From the NCBI GenBank assembly GCA_937959265.1, contig CALGMA010000026.1:53369-117368 (forward strand): 64,000 nt of DNA, given 5' to 3'. The notes beneath the pieces were generated by a model. The model was not told the origin of the DNA, did no database searches, and saw only the letters and a list, made by a program, of their open reading frames with translations. Positions 27,801 to 36,773 of this stretch are shown piece after piece. The position numbers and the translations under genes were made by a program. Numbering within the stretch: position 1 is the stretch's first letter; every line of letters starts with the position of its first letter. The DNA is from an uncultured Anaerolineae bacterium (GTDB lineage Bacteria; Chloroflexota; Anaerolineae; J036; Brachytrichaceae).

Positions 27801-28130
27801 TCACGTGCGCTTCAACTTCTGATAGACGATCGCTTCAGCGTCGAACAGGTGCATGTCCACGCGCATCTGGTCGTTGACCACGACGCCTTCAGCCTCTAAG
27901 CGGCGTCGCTGCTTGTCCGGGGCGTACTGGTTGGAGATTCGCCCCCGTGCATTAATTACGCGCCACCACGGCACGCGCGTGTTGGCCGGCAGGGCGTGCA
28001 ACGCAAAGCCGACGTAGCGCGCCGAGCGCGGACTGCCGCACTGGCGGGCTACGCCGCTGTAACTCATCACCATGCCCTTCGGGATGAGCTTTACTACGCG
28101 ATACACGTCCTGGAACTTCACCGACGTCAA
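27801..28130 (-). CDS. Alkyltransferase-like (ATL) DNA-binding protein
   Basis: A 109-aa member of the O6-alkylguanine-DNA alkyltransferase fold. The usual active-site PCHRV reads VPWWRVINARGRIS, so the acceptor Cys is Trp, as in ATL proteins. Known ATL proteins bind O6-alkylguanine and hand the lesion to nucleotide excision repair instead of removing the alkyl group. The helix-turn-helix and RNA-finger region (GMVMSYSGVARQCGSPRSARYVGFAL) is intact. The start is TTG at 28130 (MTSVKFQDVYRVV), needed to keep the full first helix. It is followed on the same strand by the palindrome at 28172. Confidence 0.85.
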   Translation of the reverse strand: MTSVKFQDVYRVVKLIPKGMVMSYSGVARQCGSPRSARYVGFALHALPANTRVPWWRVINARGRISNQYAPDKQRRRLEAEGVVVNDQMRVDMHLFDAEAIVYQKLKRT

Positions 28131-28171
28131 GGGGTACCGGGCTAGGCGAAGGTATTACAGATTACAGGTGG

Positions 28172-28198
28172 GTGGGCGAAGGCATTGCCTTCGCCCAC
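28172..28198. repeat. Perfect palindromic element (family member C)
   Basis: GTGGGCGAAGGC and its exact reverse complement flank ATT (12-bp arms). It lies in the 81-bp gap between the phytoene desaturase stop and the ATL start, both on the minus strand. A partial left arm (AGGCGAAGGTATT) is also seen at 28144. The core matches the elements at 9287 and 46430. Confidence 0.8.
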
Positions 28199-28211
28199 TT
28201 TGGATGGCTCC

Positions 28212-29819
28212 CTAGAGCAGGCCAAAGTCCTGGGCGATGATGCGCGCGGTCATCTTGGCGCTCATCATTACGCTGGGCGTGCCGCCGCCCGGCTGTGTGC
28301 TCGCCCCCACCAGATAGAGGTTCTCGATGTCCTCGCTCTTGTTGTGCGGCCGGAAGTAGGCGGTTTGCAACAGCGTCGGCTCCGGCCCGAAGGCGTTTCC
28401 CAGGTAGCTGTTCAGGCCATGCTCGAAGTAGTCCGGCGTGATGCAACTCTTGTAGACCAGGCGTTCACACAGACCAGGAATGTAGCCGGCTTCGTCGAGA
28501 AAGCGCAGCGCTTTGTCCACGAACGCATCGCCGATCTTCGACCAGTTCAAACCGCTCAGGTTGTTGGGCACGGGCACGAGCGTATAGGCGGCGTGATGGC
28601 CGGGTGGCGCCAGGCTGGGGTCAGTCACCGTCGGGACGTGCAGATAGTGCGACATGTCCGGCGCGAGTACGCGACGGTCAAAGATGTCGCGCAGCAGTTC
28701 CTCGTAGCGTGGGCTGAGGATGATGTTGTGATGGCGCAGACTCAGGTCGAGGCCATCCGCGCGAAAGCCGAAGTAAATCACCACCAGCGACATGGACTGG
28801 CGCATGCGCTTAGCGCGTGCGTCCGTGTTGAACAGGCGATAGCGCGGCTCGATCAGGTTCATGTAGGTGTGCGCGTAGTCACCGTTCGAGATGACGATGT
28901 CGGCGTGCAGTTGCGAGCCATCGGCCAACTCTACACCCCGCGCGATGCGGCGGTTGAAGCGCCCGCGCGGCGGCGCACCATCCGGGCCAGAGACGAGGAT
29001 GCGCTTGACTTCGCTGTTGTAACGGATCGTCCCGCCAAGCTCCTCGAACTTCTGGACGAAACCGCGCACCAGCGCGCCCGTGCCGCCCATGGCGAAGTGG
29101 ATCCCCCACGTCTTCTCCACGAAGTGGATCATCGCGTAGATCGCCGGCACGGCCAACGGGTTGCCGCCGATCAACAGCGGCTCGAAGCTGAAGACCTGAC
29201 GCAGCTTGTCGTTCTTGAAGTACTTGCTGGTGAATGAGAACAGCGTGCGCACAGCGTCGAGCTTGAGCAACTCCGGCATGACGGCCAGCATCGAGCCGAG
29301 GCTATCGAAGTAGGTATAACCAAGCTGCAAGAAGCCACGCTCGAAGATCGCCTTCGCCGCAGTATGGAAACGCTCGTATCCTTCCAAGTCATCTGGCGCG
29401 ATGGCTGTAATCTGTTCCCGCGTGTGATCGCGGTCTCCGTCGTAGTCAAAATACGAACCGTCGTCGAAGTAGATTCGATAGAAGGGCTTGATCGGCACGA
29501 TCTGGACGTAGCGCGACGTGTGTGTGAGCGCCGGCTCGCCGCCGTTGTGCGGCGCGAGGACGTGCGAGGGGAAATCGGGTTCATCCAGATTGTGGATGCC
29601 GCGCTCCAGCGCAAACAGCTCTTCGATGAAGTGAGGCACGGTGATGACCGTCGGCCCCATGTCGAATGTGAACCCTTGCGCGCGGCGCACATAGGCCCGG
29701 CCGCCTGGACCATCCAGCTTCTCGACGATCGTCGTGTCGAACCCCAGGCTCTGCAGGCGGATGCCGAGCGCAAGGCCGCCGATGCCCGAACCGATGATGA
29801 TTGCCTTTCGTTGAGTCAT
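28212..29819 (-). CDS. Phytoene desaturase (CrtI) family FAD oxidoreductase
   Basis: A 535-aa flavoprotein of the CrtI family, which desaturates or isomerises carotenoid precursors at the membrane. The N-terminal dinucleotide motif is [20 protein letters not shown], followed by [13 protein letters not shown] and [12 protein letters not shown], all typical of CrtI. The C-terminal FAD motif reads [22 protein letters not shown]. The length is slightly above the usual 490-510. No crtB or other carotenoid gene is adjacent, so the exact reaction cannot be assigned. Carotenoid genes are common in phototrophic and non-phototrophic Chloroflexota. Confidence 0.85.
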   Translation of the reverse strand: MTQRKAIIIGSGIGGLALGIRLQSLGFDTTIVEKLDGPGGRAYVRRAQGFTFDMGPTVITVPHFIEELFALERGIHNLDEPDFPSHVLAPHNGGEPALTHTSRYVQIVPIKPFYRIYFDDGSYFDYDGDRDHTREQITAIAPDDLEGYERFHTAAKAIFERGFLQLGYTYFDSLGSMLAVMPELLKLDAVRTLFSFTSKYFKNDKLRQVFSFEPLLIGGNPLAVPAIYAMIHFVEKTWGIHFAMGGTGALVRGFVQKFEELGGTIRYNSEVKRILVSGPDGAPPRGRFNRRIARGVELADGSQLHADIVISNGDYAHTYMNLIEPRYRLFNTDARAKRMRQSMSLVVIYFGFRADGLDLSLRHHNIILSPRYEELLRDIFDRRVLAPDMSHYLHVPTVTDPSLAPPGHHAAYTLVPVPNNLSGLNWSKIGDAFVDKALRFLDEAGYIPGLCERLVYKSCITPDYFEHGLNSYLGNAFGPEPTLLQTAYFRPHNKSEDIENLYLVGASTQPGGGTPSVMMSAKMTARIIAQDFGLL

Positions 29820-29946
29820 TGTGCTACCAACCCTCTTGCTTTCAATTTCCGCCGGTGATTCTCGCCCGCATTTTGAAGAGCAAGCTGAGCGAAACGCGCG
29901 CCGACTGCCGCCTGCCGGGGCGTGCCGCCGCGCGTGTCGCGTCCGC

Positions 29947-31536
29947 TCACAGCGTGATCTGCTTCACCCAGACCACCTCTGGGAGGTCGTGCAACGCCTT
30001 CAGGGCGTAGTCCGGCACGGGGTTGTCCAGGTTGATGAAGGACAAAGCGCGGTCGCCGGGTTTGGTGCGGCCCAGCCGGTATTCGGCGATGTTGACGTAG
30101 TTCGCGCCGAGGATGGTGCCGACGCGCCCGATCACGCCGGGCACGTCGCGCGAAGAGATCACTAGCACCAGCCCCTCCGGCACCGCGTCAATGCGGAAGT
30201 GGTCTATCTGCACGATGTGCGGTTCGGCGCCGTCAAACAGCGTGCCGGCGATGGTACGCTCTTCTTGGTCGGTGGTGACGCGGCAGGAGACCAGGTTTGT
30301 GTAGTCGCTGCTGGTCAGATTCAACGCCTGGGTTACGATGATGCCGCGCTCGTTGGCGATGACCGGCGCGTTGACGTAGTTCACCTTTTCGCCGCCTAGG
30401 ATCGGCTCCAGCAGGCCACGCAGCAGCGCGACGGTCAACGGTTTGACATGCGGCGCGACGTCGGCACCGCGATATTCGACCTCGATGCGCGCGAGCCGCC
30501 CCTCCATCAGCCCGGCCTGCAGTCGGCCCAGTTTCTCCGCCAGCTTCAGGTACGGGCGAATGATCGGCCAGGCAGCCGGATCAATCGGCGGGAAGTTCAC
30601 TGCATTGCGCACGTCGCGCTCATGTAAGGCGTCCAGCACCTGTTCCGCAATCTGGATCGAGACGTCACGCTGTGCCTCGGCGGTGCTCGCGCCCAGATGC
30701 GGCGTCAGGACGATGTTCGGCAGCTTGAGCAACGGCGAGTCGGGAGGCAGGGGTTCTTCCTCGAAGACGTCCAGCGCTGCGCCGGCCAGCTTGCCGCTCG
30801 CCAGCGCCTCGTAGAGTGCCTGCGAGTCCACCAGCGCGCCGCGGGCAACGTTGATCACCCGCGCGCCGGGCTTCATCTTGGCGATGGCGGCGGCGTCCAG
30901 CAGGCCGCGGCTGCCCTGGGTGAGCGAGGAGTGCAACGTGACGAAATCGCTTTGCGCCAGCAGCTCGTCGAGCGAGACCAGGAGCACCTTGTTCGCGCGC
31001 GCGGCCTCTTCGCTGACGTAGGGGTCGTAGGCGATGACCTCCATGCCGAAACACTGGGCGCGCTTGGCGACCTGCGTCCCGATGCGGCCCAGGCCGATTA
31101 CGCCCAGCGTCTTGCCTTGCAACTGCACGCCCATGAACTTGCTGCGTGTCCACTCGCCGCGGCGTAGTGAGGCGTCGGCCTGGGGGATGTTGCGGGCAAG
31201 CGCCAGCATCATGGCAAGGGTGTGCTCACAGGTGGCCGTGGTGTTTGCTTGTGGCGTGTTCATGACGATGATGCCGCGATGGGTAGCCGCTTCCACGTCA
31301 ATGGTATCCACGCCGATGCCGGCCCGGCCGATCACGCGCAGCTTGCTGCCGTGCGCGATCACCTCGGCATCTACTCTGGTCTCGCTGCGGACGATCAGCG
31401 CGTGGTATTCAGGGATGCGCTCGAGCAACTCGGCGCGGGGCATCTTCTTCGCCACGTCCACGCGTACGGCAGGGTCGTTGTGCAACAGTTCCAGACCGGC
31501 CGTAGAGAGGTCGTCTGGGATCAGGATGTTGAACAT
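29947..31536 (-). CDS. serA: D-3-phosphoglycerate dehydrogenase
   Basis: Catalyses the first step of serine synthesis, oxidising 3-phosphoglycerate with NAD. The 529-aa product is of the long type: a D-2-hydroxyacid dehydrogenase core ([24 protein letters not shown] motif near 150, [23 protein letters not shown] with the catalytic His), an intervening domain, and a C-terminal ACT domain ([22 protein letters not shown]), which usually binds serine for feedback control. I chose ATG 31536 ([11 protein letters not shown]) over the track start at 31572, which would overlap recO. TATAAT lies 10 nt upstream, with no Shine-Dalgarno sequence. The gene is divergent from recO. Confidence 0.95.
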   Translation of the reverse strand: MFNILIPDDLSTAGLELLHNDPAVRVDVAKKMPRAELLERIPEYHALIVRSETRVDAEVIAHGSKLRVIGRAGIGVDTIDVEAATHRGIIVMNTPQANTTATCEHTLAMMLALARNIPQADASLRRGEWTRSKFMGVQLQGKTLGVIGLGRIGTQVAKRAQCFGMEVIAYDPYVSEEAARANKVLLVSLDELLAQSDFVTLHSSLTQGSRGLLDAAAIAKMKPGARVINVARGALVDSQALYEALASGKLAGAALDVFEEEPLPPDSPLLKLPNIVLTPHLGASTAEAQRDVSIQIAEQVLDALHERDVRNAVNFPPIDPAAWPIIRPYLKLAEKLGRLQAGLMEGRLARIEVEYRGADVAPHVKPLTVALLRGLLEPILGGEKVNYVNAPVIANERGIIVTQALNLTSSDYTNLVSCRVTTDQEERTIAGTLFDGAEPHIVQIDHFRIDAVPEGLVLVISSRDVPGVIGRVGTILGANYVNIAEYRLGRTKPGDRALSFINLDNPVPDYALKALHDLPEVVWVKQITL

Positions 31537-31570
31537 GGCGAGCGCGATTATAGGAGTACACTCTGTTTGC
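31537..31570. promoter_or_regulatory. Compact divergent promoter between serA and recO
   Basis: Only 34 bp separate the two start codons. On the minus strand TATAAT (31552-31547) lies 10 nt before the serA ATG; on the plus strand TACACT (31557-31562) lies 8 nt before the recO ATG. The hexamers are 4 bp apart. No -35 box is clear. Both genes would have leaders of only a few nucleotides. Confidence 0.6.
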
Positions 31571-32347
31571 ATGCACAGAGCACGCGCCTATGCGACCGAA
31601 GCGATCGTGATACGCCGAGACGACTACGGCGAAGCCGACCGGCTCATCACCTTGCTGACGCCGGATTACGGCAAGTTGCGCGTCTTGGCCAAAGGGGCGC
31701 GCAAGCCGACGTCGCGCAAGGCCGGCCACATCGAGCTGTTCACCCGCACGCGGCTGCTGTTGGCGAAGGGGCGGGCCTTCGACCTGATCACCCAGGCCGA
31801 ATTAGTGGAGGCGCATCGCCCCCTGCGCGAAGAGATCCAGCGCGGCGCGCCGGCGCATTACCTGTGCGAGTTGACCGAGCGATTCGCGCCCGAAGGCAGC
31901 GACGCCGCGCCGCTGTATGACCTGCTGGCCGAGGGGCTGAGTTGGCTGTGCGAAGCGCGCGATCCTCGCTTGGCGACGCGCTACTTCGAGTTGCGTTTGC
32001 TTACCCTGGAGGGGTATCGGCCGGAGCTGTTCCGCTGCGCGCGCACGCAATTGCCGTTGGCGGACGACGCGCGCGGCGCGCCGGTCGCCTTCTCGCCGTC
32101 GGAAGGCGGCGTGCTCTCCGATGAGGCAGCGCGGCTGGCGCGCGATGTCTTTCCGTTGAGTCGCAGCGGCCTGGCGCTGTTGCGCGTGATGCAGACGCAG
32201 CCGTTTGAGGCCGTGCAGACGCTCGATGTTTCGCGCGAATTACATGCGCATGTCGAGCGGGCGCTGCAACTCTACATCGGCGCCATCCTGGAGCGCCGGC
32301 CTCGCACGATGACGTTCCTCGATTGGCTGGCGCGCGAGATGCGCTAG
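31571..32347 (+). CDS. recO: DNA repair protein RecO
   Basis: RecO works with RecF and RecR to load RecA at single-strand gaps. The 258-aa product starts MHRARAYATEAIVIRRDDYGEADRLITLLTPDYGKLRVLAKGARK, the conserved OB-fold N-terminus. A helical middle follows (YLCELTERFAPEGSDAAPLYDLL). The C-terminal zinc region is degenerate: one Cys (FRCARTQ) remains of the usual four, as in several bacterial RecO proteins. The track start at 31034 extends antisense into serA and is rejected. TACACT lies 8 nt before ATG 31571. Confidence 0.92.
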   Translation: MHRARAYATEAIVIRRDDYGEADRLITLLTPDYGKLRVLAKGARKPTSRKAGHIELFTRTRLLLAKGRAFDLITQAELVEAHRPLREEIQRGAPAHYLCELTERFAPEGSDAAPLYDLLAEGLSWLCEARDPRLATRYFELRLLTLEGYRPELFRCARTQLPLADDARGAPVAFSPSEGGVLSDEAARLARDVFPLSRSGLALLRVMQTQPFEAVQTLDVSRELHAHVERALQLYIGAILERRPRTMTFLDWLAREMR

Positions 32348-32350
32348 AAT
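32323..32350 (+). promoter_or_regulatory. Sigma-70-type promoter for tRNA-Arg
   Basis: TTGGCT (32323-32328), a 16-bp spacer and TAGAAT (32345-32350) precede tRNA-Arg by about 30 bp. The -10 hexamer overlaps the recO stop codon. Confidence 0.55.
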
Positions 32351-32380
32351 GCATGGCGAGCGCAGCGCAACCGCTTATTA

Positions 32381-32454
32381 GCCCGCGTAGTTCAATCGGA
32401 TAGAACAGCGCCGTCCTAAGGCGCGTGTTGTGGGTTCGAGTCCTGCCGCGGGCG
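32381..32454 (+). tRNA. tRNA-Arg (anticodon CCU)
   Basis: GCCCGCG (32381-32387) pairs with CGCGGGC (32447-32453), discriminator G. The D-arm is GTTC-AATCGGATA-GAAC. The anticodon stem GCGCC/GGCGC closes the loop GTCCTAA, so the anticodon is CCT, reading AGG. The T-arm GTGGG-TTCGAGT-CCTGC has two wobble pairs. Total length is 74 nt and CCA is not encoded. Confidence 0.93.
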
Positions 32455-32480
32455 TCCATCTGGACCGGTGCAACGCCGGT

Positions 32481-33392
32481 TCAGAAATTCTGCACCGCCG
32501 ACGCCTCGCCCAGCCGTTTTGATTCTTCCTCCAGCATCTGCTGCTGAATGCGCACGCGCTCCGGCACGATCTTTTCGCGCGGGGCGGTCGGCTGGAAGTC
32601 GTAGCCTTGCTCTGGGCTGATGCCCAACCCCCGTAGCACTGCCAGCTCGACGGGCGAATAGTCGGCCGGGTTGTCGCGCTTAAAGCGCATCGGCTCCTTC
32701 AGCGCGATGGGTGGGTTGGTGATGATGCGCACGCGGTCAGAATGGTTGAACGATGCGGCGTGGATCATGTATGGGTGCATGAGATAGACGTCGCCCACCT
32801 GACCGGTTGCTTCGACGAAGTCGCTGCATTGGGCGACGAACGACGCGTTAGGAAACTTGAATGGATGCACGCCCTCCGGATGATCGGCCAGATAGCGTGC
32901 GACATGTGGCACCGAGTCGCAGGCCAGGAAGGTGCCGCCGCCTTTTGGCTCAATGTCGCTCCACAACACAATGGTCAGCAGCGCCTGTTCGGGGCTATCG
33001 AGGAAGTGCAGGAAGAAGTCACCGTCCTTGTGCCAGCCTGAAGCTGCCGGCGACGGCGGGATCCACGGCTGATCGGCGCCCTCGTTGAAGTTGACGATGA
33101 AGGCATCCGACCAGCGGGCCGGCTGAGCAATGCGCTCCTCGCCGCCGCACAGAAAGCACATTGCCTCCCAGGCTTTGGGCGCGAAGGTTTTGATCTCGAA
33201 GCGCTGGCGCGCCGGCATGTGCACGCGGGACTGCTGCCATGTGCTGCGATCGTCGCGGTCGTAGCCCAGTCGCGCCCAAATTTGGTCGGTGAGCTGCGCG
33301 GCGGCCTCGCGGCTGAAGCAGTCATGCAGCACGACGAAACCGCGCGTGAGGAAATGTTCGACTTGTTCAGGGGTGAGTGGGTTGGTCGCCAT
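32481..33392 (-). CDS. Phytanoyl-CoA dioxygenase (PhyH) family protein
   Basis: A 303-aa Fe(II)/2-oxoglutarate-dependent dioxygenase of the PhyH family. The iron-binding H-x-D is visible in ASGWHKDGDFF near residue 130, and the distal His is probably in YMIHAASFNHSDRVR, whose Arg would bind 2-oxoglutarate. Bacterial members hydroxylate diverse small molecules, so the substrate is open. Its 5' end overlaps the serine hydrolase 3' end by 26 bp. TACAAT on the minus strand (33404-33399), inside that upstream gene, lies 6 nt before the ATG, suggesting its own leaderless promoter. Confidence 0.85.
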   Translation of the reverse strand: MATNPLTPEQVEHFLTRGFVVLHDCFSREAAAQLTDQIWARLGYDRDDRSTWQQSRVHMPARQRFEIKTFAPKAWEAMCFLCGGEERIAQPARWSDAFIVNFNEGADQPWIPPSPAASGWHKDGDFFLHFLDSPEQALLTIVLWSDIEPKGGGTFLACDSVPHVARYLADHPEGVHPFKFPNASFVAQCSDFVEATGQVGDVYLMHPYMIHAASFNHSDRVRIITNPPIALKEPMRFKRDNPADYSPVELAVLRGLGISPEQGYDFQPTAPREKIVPERVRIQQQMLEEESKRLGEASAVQNF

Positions 33393-34560
33393 GCGCCGAT
33401 TGTACGCAGCGGACGATGGTTTGCGCCAGCGCTGCTCGGAAGGGCGTGAGCGTATCTTCGCATGCCCGCCCGTAGTAGACGTGATTGGTCAGGCAGGCGA
33501 AGACCAAAGCGCGCGCGGGGTCTATCCACAGCGCGGTGCCGGTGAAGCCGAGATGCCCAAACGCGCTTTCGCTCAGCGCATAGCTCATCGCGTTGGGGTT
33601 GGGTGAGCGCAAAGCAAAGCCCAGCCCGCGCCGCGTGTCTCCCTGCTGCGCTTGCAGGCGCGTCATCTCGGCCAGCGTCTCTCGGCGCAGCGGCGTCTCG
33701 CGTGCGCCGGCCCATGCGCCGCGCAACGCTTCGCCAAAGGCAGCTATGTCCTGGGCTATCCCAAACAAGCCGGCATGTCCGGCGACGCCGCCGAAGGCAA
33801 AGGCGTTCTCATCATGCACTTCGCCGCACATGCGCCGGCCGTGGTGGGCGTAGAACTCGGTCGGCGCGGCCATTGCGCAGGGAATTGGCCCGTAGGTGAC
33901 CGTAGCTAAACCCAGCGGGGCTGTAACGCGCTCACGCACGGCTTCGCGCAGCGTCGCGCCGGTCAGTCGCTCCACGGCGAAGCCGACCAGCAGCAGGCCG
34001 ATGTCGCTGTACACCACGGTTGCGCCGGGCGGGTAGGCGAACGGCGCGGCGAAGATCGTCTCGCGCAGCCGACGCTGCACGTCGTCCGGTGTGAACTGGG
34101 CTTCCCATTCGGCGGCCATCTTCCACAGCGGCAACCAGGCCGGCAGGCCGGCGCTGTGCGACAGGAGCTGCCGAAAGGTAATCGTGCCGGCGTCAACCTC
34201 GCCTGCGCTATGCGGCGCAACTTCGATGAAATGGCCAGGGCGCAGCGGGTCGGGGTAGGGCGCTATCGGCCGCCGTCCGCCAAACTCCGGCAGCACTTCG
34301 GCGACCGGCTGATCCAGCCCAACGCGGCCTTCCTCGACCAGCGTCATGAATGCGACGACGGTGAAGAGTTTGGAGACCGAGGCGAGGTCGAAGCGCGTCG
34401 TCGGCTCGGTCGGGCGCGTCCGCGCTTCGGGGTCGAGGAAACCGAAGCTGGCGTCGTAGGCGACAGCACCGCCGATGCGCACCTGCACTTGTGCCGCTGG
34501 GAAGACGCGGTCGAGCGCCGAGGCCATCAGCGCGTCGAGCGCGGAGAAATCGTAGGCCAT
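33367..34560 (-). CDS. Serine hydrolase, class C beta-lactamase-like
   Basis: A 397-aa protein of the beta-lactamase/D-alanyl-carboxypeptidase/esterase superfamily. The active-site SxxK is in FDLASVSKLFTVVAF near residue 65, the second motif reads YSDIGLLLVG (Y-x-D rather than Y-x-N), and a third GHLGFTGTALW motif lies near residue 345. No signal peptide is visible, so a cytoplasmic esterase or peptidase role is more likely than antibiotic resistance. It lies downstream of the Opp-type lipoprotein gene on the same strand, separated by a strong inverted repeat, and overlaps the PhyH start. Confidence 0.85.
   Translation of the reverse strand: MAYDFSALDALMASALDRVFPAAQVQVRIGGAVAYDASFGFLDPEARTRPTEPTTRFDLASVSKLFTVVAFMTLVEEGRVGLDQPVAEVLPEFGGRRPIAPYPDPLRPGHFIEVAPHSAGEVDAGTITFRQLLSHSAGLPAWLPLWKMAAEWEAQFTPDDVQRRLRETIFAAPFAYPPGATVVYSDIGLLLVGFAVERLTGATLREAVRERVTAPLGLATVTYGPIPCAMAAPTEFYAHHGRRMCGEVHDENAFAFGGVAGHAGLFGIAQDIAAFGEALRGAWAGARETPLRRETLAEMTRLQAQQGDTRRGLGFALRSPNPNAMSYALSESAFGHLGFTGTALWIDPARALVFACLTNHVYYGRACEDTLTPFRAALAQTIVRCVQSAHGDQPTHP
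33399..33404 (-). promoter_or_regulatory. TACAAT -10 element directly before the PhyH gene
   Basis: TACAAT on the minus strand ends 6 nt before the ATG at 33392 and lies within the 3' end of the upstream hydrolase gene. The spacing fits a leaderless message. Confidence 0.5.
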
Positions 34561-34571
34561 CGGAGAGAAAA

Positions 34572-34606
34572 GAGAAACCAGGTTTCTCCAAGAAACCTGG
34601 TTTCTC
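34572..34606 (-). terminator. AGAAACC-type double palindrome, probable terminator of the Opp operon
   Basis: GAGAAACCAGGTTTCT-CCA-AGAAACCTGGTTTCTC is a perfect 16-bp inverted repeat, and each arm is itself nearly self-complementary. On the minus strand the hairpin is followed by TTTTCTC, which suits termination after the substrate-binding protein gene. AGAAACC-GGTTTCT motifs are also known as dispersed repeats in some cyanobacteria and Chloroflexota, so it may belong to a repeat family as well. Confidence 0.7.
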
Positions 34607-34626
34607 TTTGCATCGCGCAGTGCTGC

Positions 34627-36486
34627 CTAGCCCGACTTGGGGCGCAGCGTGCCGTTCAGGATCATCATGACCACGAAGTTGTCGCCGTAGACCGCGTTCT
34701 TGTAGATCGGGTCGCCGTCGGGTGGGAAGCCCTCGACGCGCACGTTGAGGGCCGGGTTGTTGCCGTAGCGCTCCCAGAGCGGGACGATGGGCAGCAACTC
34801 GTTGAACACTTTGGCTACTGCGGTGACGGCTGCCTTCTGGGCCGATTCGTCCAGGCCGAGCGCAGAGTCGGTGATCAACTGCTGCAGATCCACTTCCTGG
34901 TCGCCCACCTTCTGCTTCATGGGGAAGTTCATACCCTTGCCGGTGGTGGATGCGACGTAATTGGCGTTGAATAGCGGGGTGATCCAGGAGAAGCTGGGGT
35001 GGGGATTGCCGGCGCCCCATCCGCGGATGGCCATGACGAAATTGCCGGCCGGGATGTCCTTGGCGTGTTGTTGGAACTGCACACCGCGCACGGTAATCTT
35101 GAAGCCAGCTTGGTTCAACTGGTTGGCCAGGTTCTCGGCGGCAGCCGACCAGTCGGCGAACTCGGCGGGCACGGTCAACTCGAATTCGAGCTTCTTGCCC
35201 TTGTCGTCCACCCACACGCCGTCGTCGCCCTTCTTGAAGCCGATGCCGGTCAGCAGTTCCTCGGCTTTCTGCGGGTTGTAGTCGTAGGTGTTCATCTGGG
35301 CCAGCGCGTCTGCCTCGATCCAGTTGGGGATCAGGTTGTCGCTGATGCCGACCATGTACTTGTGCGGCACGCCGGAATCGCCCAGCGACACCTTGCCGTT
35401 CTCATCGCGTTTGACCGAGTAGGCCATGGCCTGGCGCACTTCCTTCAAGCCGAGCGGATAGACGTCGTGGTTGAAGTAGATGGCCGGGCCGCTGTAGGTT
35501 GGCGCGCGGATGATGCGGATGCCCTGGCTGACGAACTCCTTCTCCGTGGCCGGCGGGAAGCCGTGCGTGGCATAGTCTATGTCGCCGGAGAGCACCAGCG
35601 GCGTCACCACGGGCGTCTCGCCGTTGTAGAGCACGACCTTGGCAAAGTTCACCTTCTCTGCTGCCCACGAGGTCGGGTTCAGGTTCATGGTGAGCGAAGC
35701 GTCGGTGATGCTGGCCGGGTCAATGTTATACGGGCCGGAGACGATCAGCTTCTCTGGGCGGAACTCGGTGGCCTCCTTGAGCAGCGCCTTCCACTCGTCG
35801 CTGTCCTTGCCCTTGCCCTCCTTTACCAGCGCGGCCACCTTGTCGGCGATGGCGCCGTAGGTCGCTGCGGAACGAATCGGCGTCACCAACGTCAGCCGGC
35901 GCACCAGTGTGCTGGGCTTGTTCATGTGGAACTCGACCGTCAGATCATCCTTGGCGCGCACCTCGTCTACGTAGTTGAAGACCGTGAAGTTGAACAGGCG
36001 ACCCATATTGAAGGTAGCCACCACGTCCTTTGCCGTGAACGGATTGCCATCGCTCCACTGGGCGCCTTCGCGCAGCATGACCACGAAGTTATCGCCGTCG
36101 AACTTCCACTCCTTGGCCATGAGCGGCACGTACTCACCCTCGGCCCACTTGTAGCGCGCCAGCGGCATTTCGAGCAGGTCCCAGTAGATCGCAATGCCGT
36201 TGGGGATGCCGTCCGGCACGAACGAGTTCCAGTGGCCGGTGGGCGGCACTTGGTATGGGAATGCGCCGTGGAACTCGCCGGTCTTCTCCATCTTCGGCGC
36301 GGCGGCCTCAGGTGCCTTGGTTGCCTCAGCGGCCGGCGCCTGTTCGGCGGGAGCGGCAGGCTGGGCGGGCGCTGCGGGGGCGACCGGCGCGGCAGGCGGC
36401 GCACATGCGGCCAGCAATGCGCCGGCGCCGGTCAGCGCAGCGGCTTTCAAGAACTGCCTGCGGTTGACGATTTTCTTGTCAGACAT
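34627..36486 (-). CDS. Opp/Dpp-type ABC transporter substrate-binding lipoprotein
   Basis: A family 5 solute-binding protein (619 aa). The N-terminus combines a twin-arginine motif (NRRQFLKAAALTG) and a lipobox (LLAAC), followed by a long Ala/Pro linker, so it is likely exported folded by Tat and lipid-anchored. Family features include FMVMLREGAQWSDGNPFTAKDVVATF-like sequence near residue 140 and VRQAMAYSVKRDENGKVSLGDSG near 350. ATG 36486 has TAGGAGG 9 nt upstream; the track GTG at 36492 is too close to it. It is the last gene of the transporter operon. The ligand is unknown. Confidence 0.9.
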   Translation of the reverse strand: MSDKKIVNRRQFLKAAALTGAGALLAACAPPAAPVAPAAPAQPAAPAEQAPAAEATKAPEAAAPKMEKTGEFHGAFPYQVPPTGHWNSFVPDGIPNGIAIYWDLLEMPLARYKWAEGEYVPLMAKEWKFDGDNFVVMLREGAQWSDGNPFTAKDVVATFNMGRLFNFTVFNYVDEVRAKDDLTVEFHMNKPSTLVRRLTLVTPIRSAATYGAIADKVAALVKEGKGKDSDEWKALLKEATEFRPEKLIVSGPYNIDPASITDASLTMNLNPTSWAAEKVNFAKVVLYNGETPVVTPLVLSGDIDYATHGFPPATEKEFVSQGIRIIRAPTYSGPAIYFNHDVYPLGLKEVRQAMAYSVKRDENGKVSLGDSGVPHKYMVGISDNLIPNWIEADALAQMNTYDYNPQKAEELLTGIGFKKGDDGVWVDDKGKKLEFELTVPAEFADWSAAAENLANQLNQAGFKITVRGVQFQQHAKDIPAGNFVMAIRGWGAGNPHPSFSWITPLFNANYVASTTGKGMNFPMKQKVGDQEVDLQQLITDSALGLDESAQKAAVTAVAKVFNELLPIVPLWERYGNNPALNVRVEGFPPDGDPIYKNAVYGDNFVVMMILNGTLRPKSG

Positions 36487-36590
36487 GGTCACTTTCCTCC
36501 TACTTCAAAGAATTGAGATTCGTTAGCCGAACTACAGTGCGTAGGGAATTGGATGAGCACACTCGATGCCGATGCATCACCTCCTTGTTG

Positions 36591-36773
36591 TCACTTCATG
36601 CCTCGCCGGGCGATCAGCACCACGAGGGCCGTGAAGATCAGCCCAACGGCAAGGCTCATGACCGATACGATGAACTCTGCTGTGCCGGGCGCTTGCCCGA
36701 TCAGCACGGCCGCCGACGCAATCACGATGAACAGCGCAAGCGAGAGCGCCGTGCGCGTCATCCCCTCGCTCAC
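36591..36773 (-). CDS. Small two-helix membrane protein coupled to the Opp ATPase
   Basis: A 60-aa protein, MSEGMTRTALSLALFIVIASA to LIARRGMK, with two hydrophobic segments (about 7-27 and 33-55) joined by a short APGTAE loop. GTG 36773 overlaps the stop of the upstream ATPase gene in the arrangement ATGTGA, and GGAGG lies 4 nt upstream, so translation is probably coupled. The track gives only a longer 105-aa frame whose first half overlaps the ATPase and looks random. I know of no named family. Its place inside the transporter operon suggests a small accessory subunit. Confidence 0.6.
   Translation of the reverse strand: MSEGMTRTALSLALFIVIASAAVLIGQAPGTAEFIVSVMSLAVGLIFTALVVLIARRGMK

Noticed and set aside
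28185-29237. 350-aa plus-strand ORF over the phytoene desaturase
   Set aside because: It is a shadow frame; the minus strand has complete CrtI FAD motifs.
31034-31570. Long upstream extension of the recO frame
   Set aside because: It is antisense to serA, and the conserved RecO N-terminus begins at 31571.
33367-34560. Antibiotic-resistance beta-lactamase
   Set aside because: No signal peptide and a Y-S-D rather than Y-x-N motif; a general serine hydrolase is more likely.
34999-36516. 505-aa open frame antisense to the Opp lipoprotein
   Set aside because: Its composition is His/Arg/Val-rich as expected for a GC-rich shadow frame, with no family motif. The opposite strand encodes a clear SBP.
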